IMG/VR virus record: IMGVR_UViG_3300029923_000025
Coordinates: 1-55,915 of that record
DNA from: a virus
Strand: one strand, 5' to 3'
Length of the DNA stretch: 55,915 nucleotides
The position numbers and the translations under genes are program-made. Each line of letters opens with the position of its first letter. Position 1 is the first letter of the stretch. This document shows positions 42,758-52,643 of this stretch, one piece after another. Under the pieces are notes generated by a model. The model ran no database searches and was not told where the DNA came from. It saw nothing but the letters and a program-made list of their open reading frames with translations.

Positions 42758-44506
42758 TCATACTTTTAATGCTTCTTTTCGTGATTGATCTGATTCTTGC
42801 TTATCTATATTTTCATTTTTTTTACTATTATTCTTATTGGTATTAGAATCTAGATTATTATGTGTTACCGTGTCTCCGTCTTTTCCCGATGTTGTGAAAG
42901 ATGTTATATGAGGACTCATAATATCATCAGTAGTCATTTCTACGCCATCTATTGTTACTTTATTTTCTTTTACACGTTTATTAATTTCAATTTCAGGATT
43001 TAATCCTAGCATTGTCAAAATAGTATCGTAGCTTAATCCAATTTTTGAGTACATAGTTTCTACTAACCTTAATAATGTTTCTAAATCCAGCAACTTAGTA
43101 GATTCAATAGTTATAGTAGGTGAATATTCCAAAGGAAAACCATTTTCTTCACATACCAACTGATAGTATTTATTAAGGATTGGTTCTAAACTCTTAGTTA
43201 TTCTATTAACCATTTTTAATAGTTCGTCATAGTTTATTTTAGTAGTTGTTATAGATTTAGAACCTTCTGAACTAATAAATGATATTCCTAATGCTTCTAA
43301 TATTCTTAACTTATAACCTGATTTAGTTTTTTCATCAGTCAACTCAGTTTTAGGTTCAATCAATTTTAAATCTTGTACTTGTGGGTCAGCAGTATATATA
43401 ATAGTATCTTTTGACATAGCTTCAAGTAAACTCACATGTGCATGACCTATCATATTAATGGCATTTGGCTTTTCCATTAATTCTTTTTCAGTTAATTGCA
43501 AATAAATCTTTTTAGTCTTTTGAATTAATACTTTTTGGTCACTTTTATCAACCGTTTCCAACATTAATTGAGGTTGTAGTGCTTTAAATATAGGTGTTAA
43601 TCCATATAGCCCTTTTAAATTATTTATCCTATTTAATCCTATTTTTTGTGGATTTAATAAAGCATATTGGTCTTTCCCTTTATAAGCGTCATATATTTCA
43701 GTAGGATAACATTTTTTAACTTCGTCTTCTATTGTTTTTTCAATATCAATAAGTTTATTTGTTTTTAATCTTCCATATTTTGTTCTACTCTCTTGTAACC
43801 TTGATGATAATTCAGTAACATTAAAAGACACTACTGGGTCGTCATCAATTCTCATTGGTGTGATTTCAGTAATATCCATTGGATAATTTACTATAGAATA
43901 ACCATTTTCACTATCACCCATTAAATAGAATATAAAATTACCTTCTGTATATGTAATAACTGCATTATCGGCTATTAACTTAGGTATATTAATTTGTTTA
44001 TTAAACTTTTCTATTACTACTTTTAATTCGTCTTCCATTTTTTGTTCTTTTTTTAGTTTAGTACCTTTTTTACTGCTAGGAGATGGATAATCAATTTTGT
44101 AATTTATGTTTATATTATTTTCTATAGTTTCAACCACTCTACCAATTAAATCTTCTTTGTTTATGTAATATTTAACTATTCCGTTTATTTTCTTTATTTT
44201 ATCTATACTAGTTTGAGTGTTCTGTGCTAATGAGGATAATTCGTCCATAGTTGTAACATAAGATGATGTATTTTTATCTAATACAGTACTATAAATATTA
44301 CTTAATCTTTGTGCATCATATGTAGCTTGTTGTATGTAGTTTGGATCAAAATAATCTTTAGTAGTAGATGTTTCTATATCTGATAAGATGTAATTCCCAC
44401 CGATATTAGACACTTGTTTTGTTTCGCCTTCTGATAGAACTGGTATAGTTAAATCTATCTTTTGTAGTTGAGGGATTGGGATTTCTGTAGATTGTTTTTT
44501 TGTCAA
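42758..44506 (-). CDS. Portal protein
   Basis: 582 aa with a TTG start eight bases after AAGGAGG. The portal signature is diffuse, but features fit: a helical crown ('LLDLETLLRLVETMYSKIGL'), the core 'DDDPVVSFNVTELSSRLQES', and an Asn/Lys/Asp-rich C-terminus. Gene order TerL-portal-protease-capsid is canonical. The portal forms the dodecameric ring through which DNA enters. It follows the broken terminase gene with a 25-base spacer. Confidence 0.75.
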   Translation of the reverse strand: MTKKQSTEIPIPQLQKIDLTIPVLSEGETKQVSNIGGNYILSDIETSTTKDYFDPNYIQQATYDAQRLSNIYSTVLDKNTSSYVTTMDELSSLAQNTQTSIDKIKKINGIVKYYINKEDLIGRVVETIENNININYKIDYPSPSSKKGTKLKKEQKMEDELKVVIEKFNKQINIPKLIADNAVITYTEGNFIFYLMGDSENGYSIVNYPMDITEITPMRIDDDPVVSFNVTELSSRLQESRTKYGRLKTNKLIDIEKTIEDEVKKCYPTEIYDAYKGKDQYALLNPQKIGLNRINNLKGLYGLTPIFKALQPQLMLETVDKSDQKVLIQKTKKIYLQLTEKELMEKPNAINMIGHAHVSLLEAMSKDTIIYTADPQVQDLKLIEPKTELTDEKTKSGYKLRILEALGISFISSEGSKSITTTKINYDELLKMVNRITKSLEPILNKYYQLVCEENGFPLEYSPTITIESTKLLDLETLLRLVETMYSKIGLSYDTILTMLGLNPEIEINKRVKENKVTIDGVEMTTDDIMSPHITSFTTSGKDGDTVTHNNLDSNTNKNNSKKNENIDKQESDQSRKEALKV

Positions 44507-44531
44507 TCGGATTCCTCCTTTCTTGCTTTAA

Positions 44532-46426
44532 TTATATAGAATTGAAATTTACTGATGAAACAAATGTTGGTGCTGTTGACCAATCAACTTGTGGTGCTTG
44601 CTTATTAACTATTCCGTCACGTCTAAGGTTTTTTAAATGCCAAGCTAACATTACCATTGTGTAAGCTCTATCATCATGCATTTTACTCTTTTTATCAGGA
44701 GGCAGTTCATATTTATAATTTATATCATCACCTTGTCTTCTTATTGCAATTAATTCTTCTTTTGCGTTATCAATTTGCTTTAATGCCAATTCTTCGTCCC
44801 AAGATAGATTGTATTGTTTATAATCTATTGATTTTACCTTTTTCTTTTCATTCGTATCCTCATCAATTTCTTCAATCTCTTTTCCTTCCTGTGGTAGACT
44901 TAAGTACCCTTTCATATCATAATTATCTGTAAATTCAATTAGTCCTAAATTTAATAATTCTACAAAATCATCATACATTTCTGTTTTATATTTTTTAGGT
45001 GATACTAATTTTAATTTTCCTACTGCATTCGGATAAGAATTTACATGTTCAGCACAGGCTTCTTTATCAATTAATCCCCTATGTTTATTTCCTTGTTCAT
45101 CTTCCCAGTCGTCCATAAAATAATCTGCGATTATCGGACCACCACCTCCTGAACCAGCATCAACTAGTAAACAATCTATATTCTCATAATCAGCCTTGCC
45201 TTTTCCGTTATAATTTATTAGCATTTGTTTTATCTCTTTAATTTGTTCTGGCGTTCTCATTGGAGTTTTTTTCTTTTTCCCTAAATCCACAAGACTTACA
45301 CAGTTTTGAATTATTAATTTCCATCCAACTTGTTCATCATATATATATTCTCCTACTGATGTCGCTGAATTATCATAATCATGTGCTGGATCATATGAAA
45401 TTGCAATGTGTCTTTTTATATTTCCTTCATTAATTAATAATGGTTTTCTAACTGATGAATTTTTCATAATTACTGCACGTTTTATAGGTTGTTTATTTCC
45501 ACCATCAGCATCAAAACGATTAAAATATTCTCGATTTGCTTTCTCTGAGTTTGACCTTATTTCATCATCAACTTTAGATTGTGATAACAATGGTATATTT
45601 AATTTTTTACCTTTTAATGTAGCTCCTATTATAACCTCACAATTTAAGTCAGCTACAAAATGGTCTTTACTTCCTGCAAACATTAACTTTGCCCACTCTT
45701 TATATAATGTATAAAATGCAGAATCCGTACTACTAGCAGATGAACAAAACAATAATTGATTAGGAATATTCATCGGTATAGTTTCGGTGTTTATACCACC
45801 ACCTAACTTAAACGACGAATCCTGTGTACAAAATGATTTTGTAACTGAAATATAGTTTTCACTTATGAAACCACTTTCATCATACAAATTTAAATTTGAT
45901 CTTTTCCCTCTAATATTATCTTCTTCCCCAGAAACAGTAGTAACTTGACTGTTGTTAAATAGCTTACATCTAAATCCTTGAGGAGAGTGAACAAATCCAT
46001 CATGGTTAGCACTTGCAGAAACTTCTCCTAAAAATATATCTGTTAATCCACAAAAAGATTCTATTTGTTTTTTTGCTATTGACTCCATTTTAAGTTGTCA
46101 AAGAAAGGTATCTTGGCTTTGACTTGCGGTTAATGAAAGTATAAAGCTTTGAAAGTTTGGAAATAACATCATTTTTGTCATTATAAATGGAGAACTTAAA
46201 GTTGATTTACTCAGCCTCCATTACGAGACATCAACCATAATGCAAATTGTTTGCTCCATGATTCTTGAAATGTATATTTTTGATAATCCATAAGTTCAAG
46301 TCCCAACACTAATTCTGCGAACTTTACAGGATTTCTTCTTCCCCATACAAGTATTTCATTGTATTTTAAATAACCTTCTAACTTTTTTTGAGTCAAATTA
46401 CCTTTATTTATAATTGTGATACCCAT
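44532..46426 (-). pseudogene. Terminase large subunit, broken by a frameshift and an in-frame TGA
   Basis: Fragment A (46211-46426) begins 'GITIINKGNLTQKKLEGYLK' and ends in MSRNGG at a TGA within the Walker A loop. One base added there would restore SRNGG-LSKSTL and continue 'SSPFIMTKMMLFPNFQSFIL' to 'SQSQDTFL'. That frame meets a second TGA (46098-46100) and then runs on as fragment B (ATG at 46086-46088). Fragment B holds Walker B 'LNLYDESGF', nuclease Asp in 'ISYDPAHD', 'CLLVDAGSGGGGP' and a late Asp in 'KMHDDRAYTM'. A complete protein would be about 630 aa. No intron fits, because the coding sequence is continuous. DNA packaging would fail if the lesions are real and not recoded. Confidence 0.75.
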
Positions 46427-46473
46427 AATGAATTTAATTCACCTCCTTCTTATATCAATAAAGTTTGCTTAAA

Positions 46474-46500
46474 CGCAACAAAAGACATGTTACCATGCCT
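46474..46500 (-). terminator. Terminator upstream of the terminase gene
   Basis: Minus strand: GGCATG-GTAA-CATGTC with a G-U pair, then TTTTGTTGCG. It lies between the zinc-finger gene and the large terminase gene. Confidence 0.7.
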
Positions 46501-46534
46501 TCAGTTATTGAAACATATTTTTTTATTTAAATGC

Positions 46535-47991
46535 CTATTCACTATTATTATTATTATTATCATTTAATAACAATCTTAATTTATCTCTACTAATACCCAC
46601 TAATTTTGAAGCTTCGCTTATTCACTTATAACACTATTCAATATTTTTTGTTTTTCAATTTCTTTTTTATTTTTAATAACCTTATCAATATGCTCCATAG
46701 TGTCAATAGGTACTATTTCCTCAACCATATTATTAAAACTTATTTGGTCTTCTTTATAATTCTGCTTTTGAATAGAGTCTTGTCCATCCTTTATGTCTCC
46801 GTAGTCCAAAACATCATAATAATCTGTTTCTAAAACATCTTGTTTATAATCTACATCATTGAAAGAGCAAATCGCCTTTAATTTTCTATTTTCTTCTCTT
46901 AATTTACTGTATTCTTGTTCATAAAAATTTATTTTTTCGTTTTGGAATTTTACCATATCTATTAAATCATCATCGCCAAAATTAAGATTTTCTACAATTG
47001 CTTTTGCGGATAATCTTGCTGTTTGTAACATACCATTAGAAGTCTGAATATCAAATAAATTAACTTGTGCTTCTTTTAAATCTATTTCTTTTAACTTTTT
47101 AACCATGCCCGTTAATGTATTTGCACCGATTGTTTTATGACCACTATATAAATCACTAATCTTATTGTCTTTCGCTAAAGCCAATAAACTTTTATTTAGT
47201 TTTTCTTTAGTGTCGGTTAAGCTTTTAATAGTTCCAATATTGTCTTTTATACTTTTTATATCAGAACTTAAATTTGTTATAACATCATTTATTTTATTTT
47301 CTTGATTTTGACCTTTTATAATACTTATTATTGCACTATTTTTAAGCTCATCATTTTGACTATCTTCATCTAGCATATTTATCAACTTGGCATACATTTT
47401 TGATTTATCTTCTTCTATTTCATTCTGAAAAGGATCATATCCGATTATTCTAATAATATCTTCTTTATTTTGTTTATCTCTTACTCGTTGTTCAATTTCT
47501 TCGTCAGTAAACTCTTTAGGCTTAGATATAATTAAGCTATTTTCTTTTTCTTTGGTAGTATCATCCTCAACAATACTCATTCCTAAATCAATTTTATCTC
47601 CATGTTCAAAAGCATAACCTTTATAATTTTTAAGAGAATTTATTGTTTTTATGTATTTTTTCCATACTTCTAATCCATTTTGTACTATAGTGAAATCTTT
47701 ATTCCATCCTGCTTCTGTTAATGAACTATTGTATATTCCTTCGAGATATACAAAATCCAATAACTCACATATTTTATATATTGATATTTTTATATCATTA
47801 GTTTCTTCTAAAAGTGATACATAAAAATTAGTTAAACAATCTTTACATAAAGATACTCTTCCAGTATAAGTATGTAATTTTGAACTCGATGTGTAAAAAT
47901 TATTTGTATTACTAAGTATTGTTCCACACTTAGTACATCTAGTTTTCCCTTTCATCTGCTCATCTAAATCTTTTGTCTTAAAATCTGCCAT
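46535..47991 (-). CDS. Zinc-finger/coiled-coil protein, possible small terminase (C-terminus frameshifted)
   Basis: 457 aa as the frame stands (stop at 46618), ATG start with GTAGGTGA. A treble-clef-like zinc site is at about residues 18-53 (CTKCGTIL ... CKDCL). The middle is charged, and coiled coil covers about 215-260 and 345-375. An imperfect 8-bp tandem duplication (46614-46629) shifts the frame at the end. The restored frame would add 'ISEASKLVGISRDKLRLLLN' and a run of Asn, to a stop at 46535-46537, and this addition looks like a helix-turn-helix. Its place just upstream of the large terminase suggests a small-terminase role, which is inference. Confidence 0.5.
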
Positions 47992-48004
47992 TATATTTTC
48001 ACCT

Positions 48005-48040
48005 ACTTAATTTTTTACATAATAAAAAGTCACCAAAATT
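48005..48040 (-). terminator. Weak terminator after the HNH gene
   Basis: Minus strand: AAGTTGC pairs with GTGACTT (two wobbles) and is followed by TTTTTATTATG. It overlaps the stop of the HNH gene. Confidence 0.5.
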
Positions 48041-49394
48041 AATTAGCAACTTCTAATTTTTTTAATATTTTATTACTTCTATATTGTTCTTCTAACTGTT
48101 CGTCAAATGCTCCTTCAAAAAATCTAATTAAGAACTCATCAAACTGACTATGTGTATTTCTTCCATATCCATAATTTTGATGAAATATTTTATGATATTC
48201 TTCTTTCATACATTTCCCTAATGGATACCTGTAATGAATTTCTGTACATTTACATATAATTTGTTTTATTTCCATATCTGTATAATTACTTATAGTTTCA
48301 TATATAGGTAATTTTAATTCTTCTAAAGTATCTCTAACTATATTATCAAAACTATATAAGTGATGAATATGATCAAACCTTTCCCCTGTAATAATACATT
48401 TGAAATTGCATTCTTTCATACTATCTAATTTCCATTGGTTAATATTTCTTCTTAATTCATTTTCTATATTACTAATTCCACCTTTATAATTAGGATTTAA
48501 ACTACCAAATCTTGCAGAACCAAACATTGGATTATTTTCGCCTTTTGATTTTCCATTTTTAAGTCGAGTCTCACTTATTTTATTTCTCCATTCCTCAGTT
48601 TGTGCGTCATTTGTTGCTCTTAATTTACTTTCATCACTTTTATGTAAATTTAAACTATGAGCTTTATCCATAATTTGATTAATTGTTAAATGTGGGAAAA
48701 ATTCATTCTTCATTTCATTATTGGTCATATCTGAATAATTATTTTGAATAATTATTACTTCTTCATCTTTCCATATGTATGAATCAGATATTGCATAGTT
48801 CTCACCTTTACATTTTTTGCATACGTTTCTAAAACCATCACTACAAGTATTATCTTTTGGAAAATATAAAAATTCTAATGGTAAATATTCATTACAGCAC
48901 TTGCATAATTTGTATCTTTTGCCTTTAATGTCTTTATATTTTATTTTGTCATAATCTTCTACTACATTATTTATTTTATATAATCCTAGTTTTTTACTCA
49001 TATGTAATACAGATTTTTCAGTACGATTAACGCTAAGCAATGGAATTATCTCTTTGATTATTAATTTATTATAATTAGCTATAATAATATCTTTATCCCT
49101 TTGACTCCATGTATCTTTCTCATTAGAACAATTTAAACACTTAGACAAATATCCATCTTTAGCTTTAGCATATAATCCAAATTCTGATACCTCTTTTTTA
49201 ATATTACAACATTTGCAAACTTTATATCCATCTTTAGCATAGAACTTTTCTCTATATTTAATTTCTTGTTCTGTTTTTGCTTTATTCCTACAAGCTTTAC
49301 ATGTATTTTCAAAACTTCCATTTTTGTTTTTATAAAAATTTTCCTCGTTTAATTCTTTTTCTTGTCCACATTTTTTACATTTTCTTATTTCCAT
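48039..49394 (-). CDS. HNH homing endonuclease with zinc ribbons and NUMOD3
   Basis: 451 aa from the ATG at 49392-49394, which has AGGAGGAATT upstream; the TTG two codons earlier is too close. The modules, in order, are two zinc ribbons (CKKCGQEK ... CKAC; CKCCNIKK ... CLNC), a Myb/SANT-like segment (WSQRDKDIIIANYNKL), a third ribbon (CKCCNEYLP ... CKKC), a second Myb-like segment (WKDEEVIIIQNNY), NUMOD3 repeats (GENNPMFG, GSLNPNYKGG), and the HNH core 'CIITGERFDHIHHLYSFDNI'. The C-terminal part ends in 'YHKIFHQNYGYGRN'. Such proteins cut a DNA target and copy themselves in. It lies between a winged-helix gene and the terminase group. Confidence 0.85.
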   Translation of the reverse strand: MEIRKCKKCGQEKELNEENFYKNKNGSFENTCKACRNKAKTEQEIKYREKFYAKDGYKVCKCCNIKKEVSEFGLYAKAKDGYLSKCLNCSNEKDTWSQRDKDIIIANYNKLIIKEIIPLLSVNRTEKSVLHMSKKLGLYKINNVVEDYDKIKYKDIKGKRYKLCKCCNEYLPLEFLYFPKDNTCSDGFRNVCKKCKGENYAISDSYIWKDEEVIIIQNNYSDMTNNEMKNEFFPHLTINQIMDKAHSLNLHKSDESKLRATNDAQTEEWRNKISETRLKNGKSKGENNPMFGSARFGSLNPNYKGGISNIENELRRNINQWKLDSMKECNFKCIITGERFDHIHHLYSFDNIVRDTLEELKLPIYETISNYTDMEIKQIICKCTEIHYRYPLGKCMKEEYHKIFHQNYGYGRNTHSQFDEFLIRFFEGAFDEQLEEQYRSNKILKKLEVAN

Positions 49395-49451
49395 AATCAA
49401 ATTCCTCCTAAATTGCTAATATCACATAGCTCATTATTTTATAATTTATTT

Positions 49452-50120
49452 CTATAAATAACTTTTAACTTTTTCATCATCAATTTTTACTAAACCAAAT
49501 AACTTCAAACTATCTAAATCTAGTTCTTTCCCTGAAGCATAATATTCTGGATTTATGTAAATAGCTTTTTTATGACCATATTGAACTCTTTTTAACATAT
49601 TTTTATCTTCCAAAGATTTTAAAGCAGTAATTATACTTCTTTCAGTTAATCCTATAATTGGTTCTAGTTCTTTAATAGTAGGAATATGATCATTAATTAC
49701 AATACAATTAGTAGGATACTGAATGAAATCTCTCATTATATAAAATACTAGCTTTTCATTTGTATTTAATTTCATATTCATCACTCCCTCAATTTTATTC
49801 CTATAAACTATATTGAACTCACCGTTATCAAAATTCTCCCTTGCTTTACCACTCTTTTTCCTTTTAACTTTCTTCTTAGTTAAACTTTGTTCATTCTCTA
49901 TGCCAAATTCAGTATTAGACACATAATTAGCAGTAGCAAACATTTCTGTTTTATACTTTTCTAATTTAGTTTGTATTATTTTGTCATGCTCTGATTTTGT
50001 TATAAATTCACCAGTTTCAGACTGAATAAAACTACCACCTTGTATTTCTAAAAATTTACTATCTTCTTCAATTATAAAATATCTTATTAATTCACCTATA
50101 TTATTGTTTTGCATCTTCAT
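49452..50120 (-). CDS. Winged-helix (RepL-like) protein
   Basis: 222 aa, ATG start with AAGGAGG. Residues 1-100 are charged and contain KKKVKRKKSGK, a basic patch. The C-terminal 110 residues hold 'NTNEKLVFYIMRDFIQYPTN', 'IPTIKELEPIIGLTERSIIT' and 'MLKRVQYGHKKAIYINPEYY', a winged helix similar to RepL plasmid replication proteins. It could be a replication initiator or a late transcription regulator. The strongest terminator in this part of the window follows its neighbour upstream. Confidence 0.5.
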   Translation of the reverse strand: MKMQNNNIGELIRYFIIEEDSKFLEIQGGSFIQSETGEFITKSEHDKIIQTKLEKYKTEMFATANYVSNTEFGIENEQSLTKKKVKRKKSGKARENFDNGEFNIVYRNKIEGVMNMKLNTNEKLVFYIMRDFIQYPTNCIVINDHIPTIKELEPIIGLTERSIITALKSLEDKNMLKRVQYGHKKAIYINPEYYASGKELDLDSLKLFGLVKIDDEKVKSYL

Positions 50121-50147
50121 AATGCCTCCTTAAATTTATTTTTACGC

Positions 50148-50200
50148 ACAACAAAAGACTGAATATCACAACAGTTAATACTGCATGTAGTTCAGTCTTT
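50148..50200 (-). terminator. Long terminator between 50259 and 50120 genes
   Basis: AAAGACTGAA (50154-50163) pairs with TTCAGTCTTT (50191-50200), 10 bp, with an inner hairpin CAGT/ACTG. The minus strand continues TTTTGTTGTG. Confidence 0.75.
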
Positions 50201-50258
50201 CATACTTAATACTCATATTTAATTTATTTAACATTAGTTGTATCAGCACTTTACAAAC

Positions 50259-50549
50259 TTACTCTTCTTTGTTCTTCATATTATTTTGAGTTCTAATAGC
50301 GTCAGCTATTACCCTTTTTATCTGTAATAATTTGTTGATATAATCTTGTAGACATATATTAGTTTTATTTTTAAAATCTTGTTCCAATTTAATCAAATCT
50401 TCTTTATAGCCTTCAATATAAAAAAATACTTTGTAATCACTTTTATATCTTTTATTTTCTTTCACCTCAATATTATTATATGTATAACCATTAAGAAGTA
50501 AGTAAGCTACCATTTCAGATTGACTATATTTGTAATTAACTTTTTCCAT
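50259..50549 (-). CDS. DUF5659-like protein
   Basis: 96 aa from the ATG at 50547-50549 with AGGAGGAATTTGAAT upstream; the TTG two codons earlier would sit too near. Residues 10-65 read 'YSQSEMVAYLLLNGYTYNNI', a basic strand, and 'FFYIEGYKEDLIKLEQDF', close to the DUF5659 pattern. A helical C-terminus follows. Third member of this group in the window; the function is unknown. Confidence 0.5.
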   Translation of the reverse strand: MEKVNYKYSQSEMVAYLLLNGYTYNNIEVKENKRYKSDYKVFFYIEGYKEDLIKLEQDFKNKTNICLQDYINKLLQIKRVIADAIRTQNNMKNKEE

Positions 50550-50853
50550 ATTCAAATTCCTCCTATATAATTTATTTTAGGTATTCTACAAGATAATTTT
50601 ACCATATAGAATACTAATTTACAATACTTTATTACATTAATTTATTATTTCTAGCTATCCACCTAATAGGCAAATATCATAAAAACAATAAGCATTATAC
50701 GTTAAAAATAGACTAGACAACAACTCATCTAGACAACAACTCATCTAGACACCTTAAAACCATATTAAATTAATTATATGTTGTAAGTAATCTTTGATTA
50801 CGCCACAACAAATCATGCTTTAGCATGACAACCCCGTAGAGTATAATAATCTA
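50550..50853. other. Gene-free stretch with hairpins and a tandem repeat
   Basis: Contents: GTATTCTA/TAGAATAC hairpin (50581-50588 with 50607-50614) just before the AAATAAATTA motif and ribosome binding site. A 16-bp unit, TAGACAACAACTCATC, is repeated twice plus seven bases (50714-50752). GTAATC/GATTAC (50787-50801) and TCATGC-TTTA-GCATGA (50813-50828) follow, the latter on the minus strand followed by TTTGTTGTG and so probably a terminator for 50854-51459. No coding frame is seen. Confidence 0.55.
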
Positions 50854-51459
50854 TTAATTACCTTGCTTCATATCTTGTAATACTTTAATTTGCTTTAATA
50901 TATTTTCCCTTGATAACGTTGTATTTTTATTCTTAGGTGTTTCAGCGTATTCAATCATTAATTCTTCTATTTGAGTATCACAAAAACTACTACGAGTAAT
51001 TTTAGACTGTCTACTATCTATATATTCAATATTATCATTAGTAATCATGCAATATATTTGTTTAACGTCCATAGGTTTTAATATACTATCAATATATTCT
51101 TTATTTAAATAACATTCGTCAAAGAAAGCAATTTCAATATTTCTACACGCTTTAAATTGAGTATTAGGATTAATATAAAACACTTCTAATTTGTTACCAT
51201 CATTAAATTCTATAGAATCCCTTTCTCTAGATGATTTATATAATTTTATAGAATTACTTTCTTTATATGTGTATTCTTTAAAATAATCTTGTAGTATTCT
51301 ACTTGAAAATGGTGAAATATATAAATACTTCCCGTTCTTATTCTCTATGATCTTCCTAAACACAGAATAAGTTTTTCCTTCTCCTCGTTCCCAATTACAT
51401 ACTACAATTTCCTTTTTACTATTTAACATTTTGTCTTGATAAACTCTCATCTCACTCAT
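50854..51459 (-). CDS. P-loop ATPase/helicase-like protein
   Basis: 201 aa from the ATG at 51457-51459, after AGAAGGAG. Walker A is 'CNWERGEGKTYSVFRKI' (residues 25-40) and Walker B-like 'IEIAFFDECYL' lies at about residue 110. The size and motif spacing match the ATPase half of SF2 helicase or terminase-like proteins, but no nuclease or C-terminal RecA domain is present. It may load or recognise DNA as part of a larger complex. The precise role is unknown. Confidence 0.55.
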   Translation of the reverse strand: MSEMRVYQDKMLNSKKEIVVCNWERGEGKTYSVFRKIIENKNGKYLYISPFSSRILQDYFKEYTYKESNSIKLYKSSRERDSIEFNDGNKLEVFYINPNTQFKACRNIEIAFFDECYLNKEYIDSILKPMDVKQIYCMITNDNIEYIDSRQSKITRSSFCDTQIEELMIEYAETPKNKNTTLSRENILKQIKVLQDMKQGN

Positions 51460-51535
51460 TTTTATCAAACTCCTTCTTATATAATCTTTATTTACCTATC
51501 CATCTTGATAAGCATAACTAAAATTACATATAAAA

Positions 51536-51563
51536 AGGACTAGATATATTTCAACCTAATCCT
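51536..51563 (-). terminator. Terminator-like hairpin after 51616 gene
   Basis: Minus strand: AGGATTAG pairs with CTAGTCCT (wobble) and is followed by TTTTTATATG. Confidence 0.6.
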
Positions 51564-51615
51564 AATAAGGACATAAAATTTTACTTTTAACTGCTTTTTA
51601 TATTAATTTATTAAC

Positions 51616-52245
51616 TTAAATATGATCAATACTTTCTCTAACGTCCTTTAAACAATCATCGAATCCTTCTTCGTAGCCCATCTCAATAGCATCAGAAATT
51701 GTATCTTTAATTAAATTATAGATATTTCCAACTAAGTATTTGTCTAAATCCAGTTCGTCAATGCTTGATAAAAGTTCTTCAAATAAAATCTCTGTTGTAT
51801 CTTCTTCTTCAATTTCTTTTTCGTAATCTTCGTCGTCACTATATTCACAATTATCGCAGTCATAATTACATTCTTCTTCTGAATCATTTTCATATGTACA
51901 TTCAACTAACATTACCATTCCAGAAAACTTCTTTATATCAATGCAATCAGCTAAATCGGAGTCTATAAAAACAATATCACTATCATCTTCTAATGTTTCT
52001 CCATCTTTACTGAAGACTTTTTCTATAAAATATTCTATTTCTCCATCTTCATAAATGTTTTTAGCAATTGCTAATATATCATTTTCTTCTATTAGATTTT
52101 CAACATAATCAAAATCAGCTTCACAGAATTGAACTCCATCTTCCATTAATTCTAAAACTGTTTCACCAATTTCTATGCCATCACCAATAAATACTGTACC
52201 TGATTCTTCTGAATTTAGTATCATTTCTTTAATTAATTCTTGCAT
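51616..52245 (-). CDS. Acidic protein with a Cys-rich insertion
   Basis: 209 aa, ATG start, GGGAGATAAT 12 bases upstream. Asp and Glu dominate. Residues about 120-150 form an acidic patch containing 'CNYDCDNCEY' after one more Cys, a possible metal site. The rest is helical. The protein has no known catalytic motif. Highly acidic small phage proteins can mimic DNA or inhibit host factors; that is only a possibility here. Confidence 0.45.
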   Translation of the reverse strand: MQELIKEMILNSEESGTVFIGDGIEIGETVLELMEDGVQFCEADFDYVENLIEENDILAIAKNIYEDGEIEYFIEKVFSKDGETLEDDSDIVFIDSDLADCIDIKKFSGMVMLVECTYENDSEEECNYDCDNCEYSDDEDYEKEIEEEDTTEILFEELLSSIDELDLDKYLVGNIYNLIKDTISDAIEMGYEEGFDDCLKDVRESIDHI

Positions 52246-52283
52246 TTTTTATTATCTCCCTCACTTATAATATTTAATTTATT

Positions 52284-52625
52284 TTATACTTGACTATCAT
52301 CTTGAATATCTTGTTTAATTTTTGTGGCTTCTAAATTCATTCTACCTGTACTTTCATTAAGAATATATTGAAAAGCATCAGCATTATTTACTCCTACAGA
52401 TACTAATCCGATAAATTGCCCACAAGCAAAACTAATATCTTTCAAACCTTTTTTAAATATATCTTCGTCTAATTCAAATCCATTTAACTCATCAGTATTG
52501 ATTTCAATCCTAGGTGTTATTTCTTCTATAATATCTAAAACTTCATCTTTACTATAATATTCTTGTTCTTCCATAGGCTGATTTGGTTCTATTTCTTCAA
52601 CTTTATTTAACTCTTCTTTACACAT
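52284..52625 (-). CDS. Acidic hypothetical protein
   Basis: 113 aa from the ATG at 52623-52625, which lies 8 bases after AGGTGAG; an upstream GTG would sit inside that site. The N-terminal 35 residues are very acidic; then a hydrophobic patch ('DISFACGQFIGLVSVGVNNA') and 'RMNLEATKI' follow. No family is recognised. It is separated by a short spacer from the ClpP-like gene. Confidence 0.4.
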   Translation of the reverse strand: MCKEELNKVEEIEPNQPMEEQEYYSKDEVLDIIEEITPRIEINTDELNGFELDEDIFKKGLKDISFACGQFIGLVSVGVNNADAFQYILNESTGRMNLEATKIKQDIQDDSQV

Positions 52626-52643
52626 AATTCTCACCTATATCCT

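Noticed and set aside
46086-46426. A self-splicing intron splitting the terminase gene
   Set aside because: The terminase sequence is continuous across the break; only one base and one TGA are wrong, leaving no room for an intron.
50714-50752. CRISPR array
   Set aside because: The repeats are directly adjacent with no spacers.
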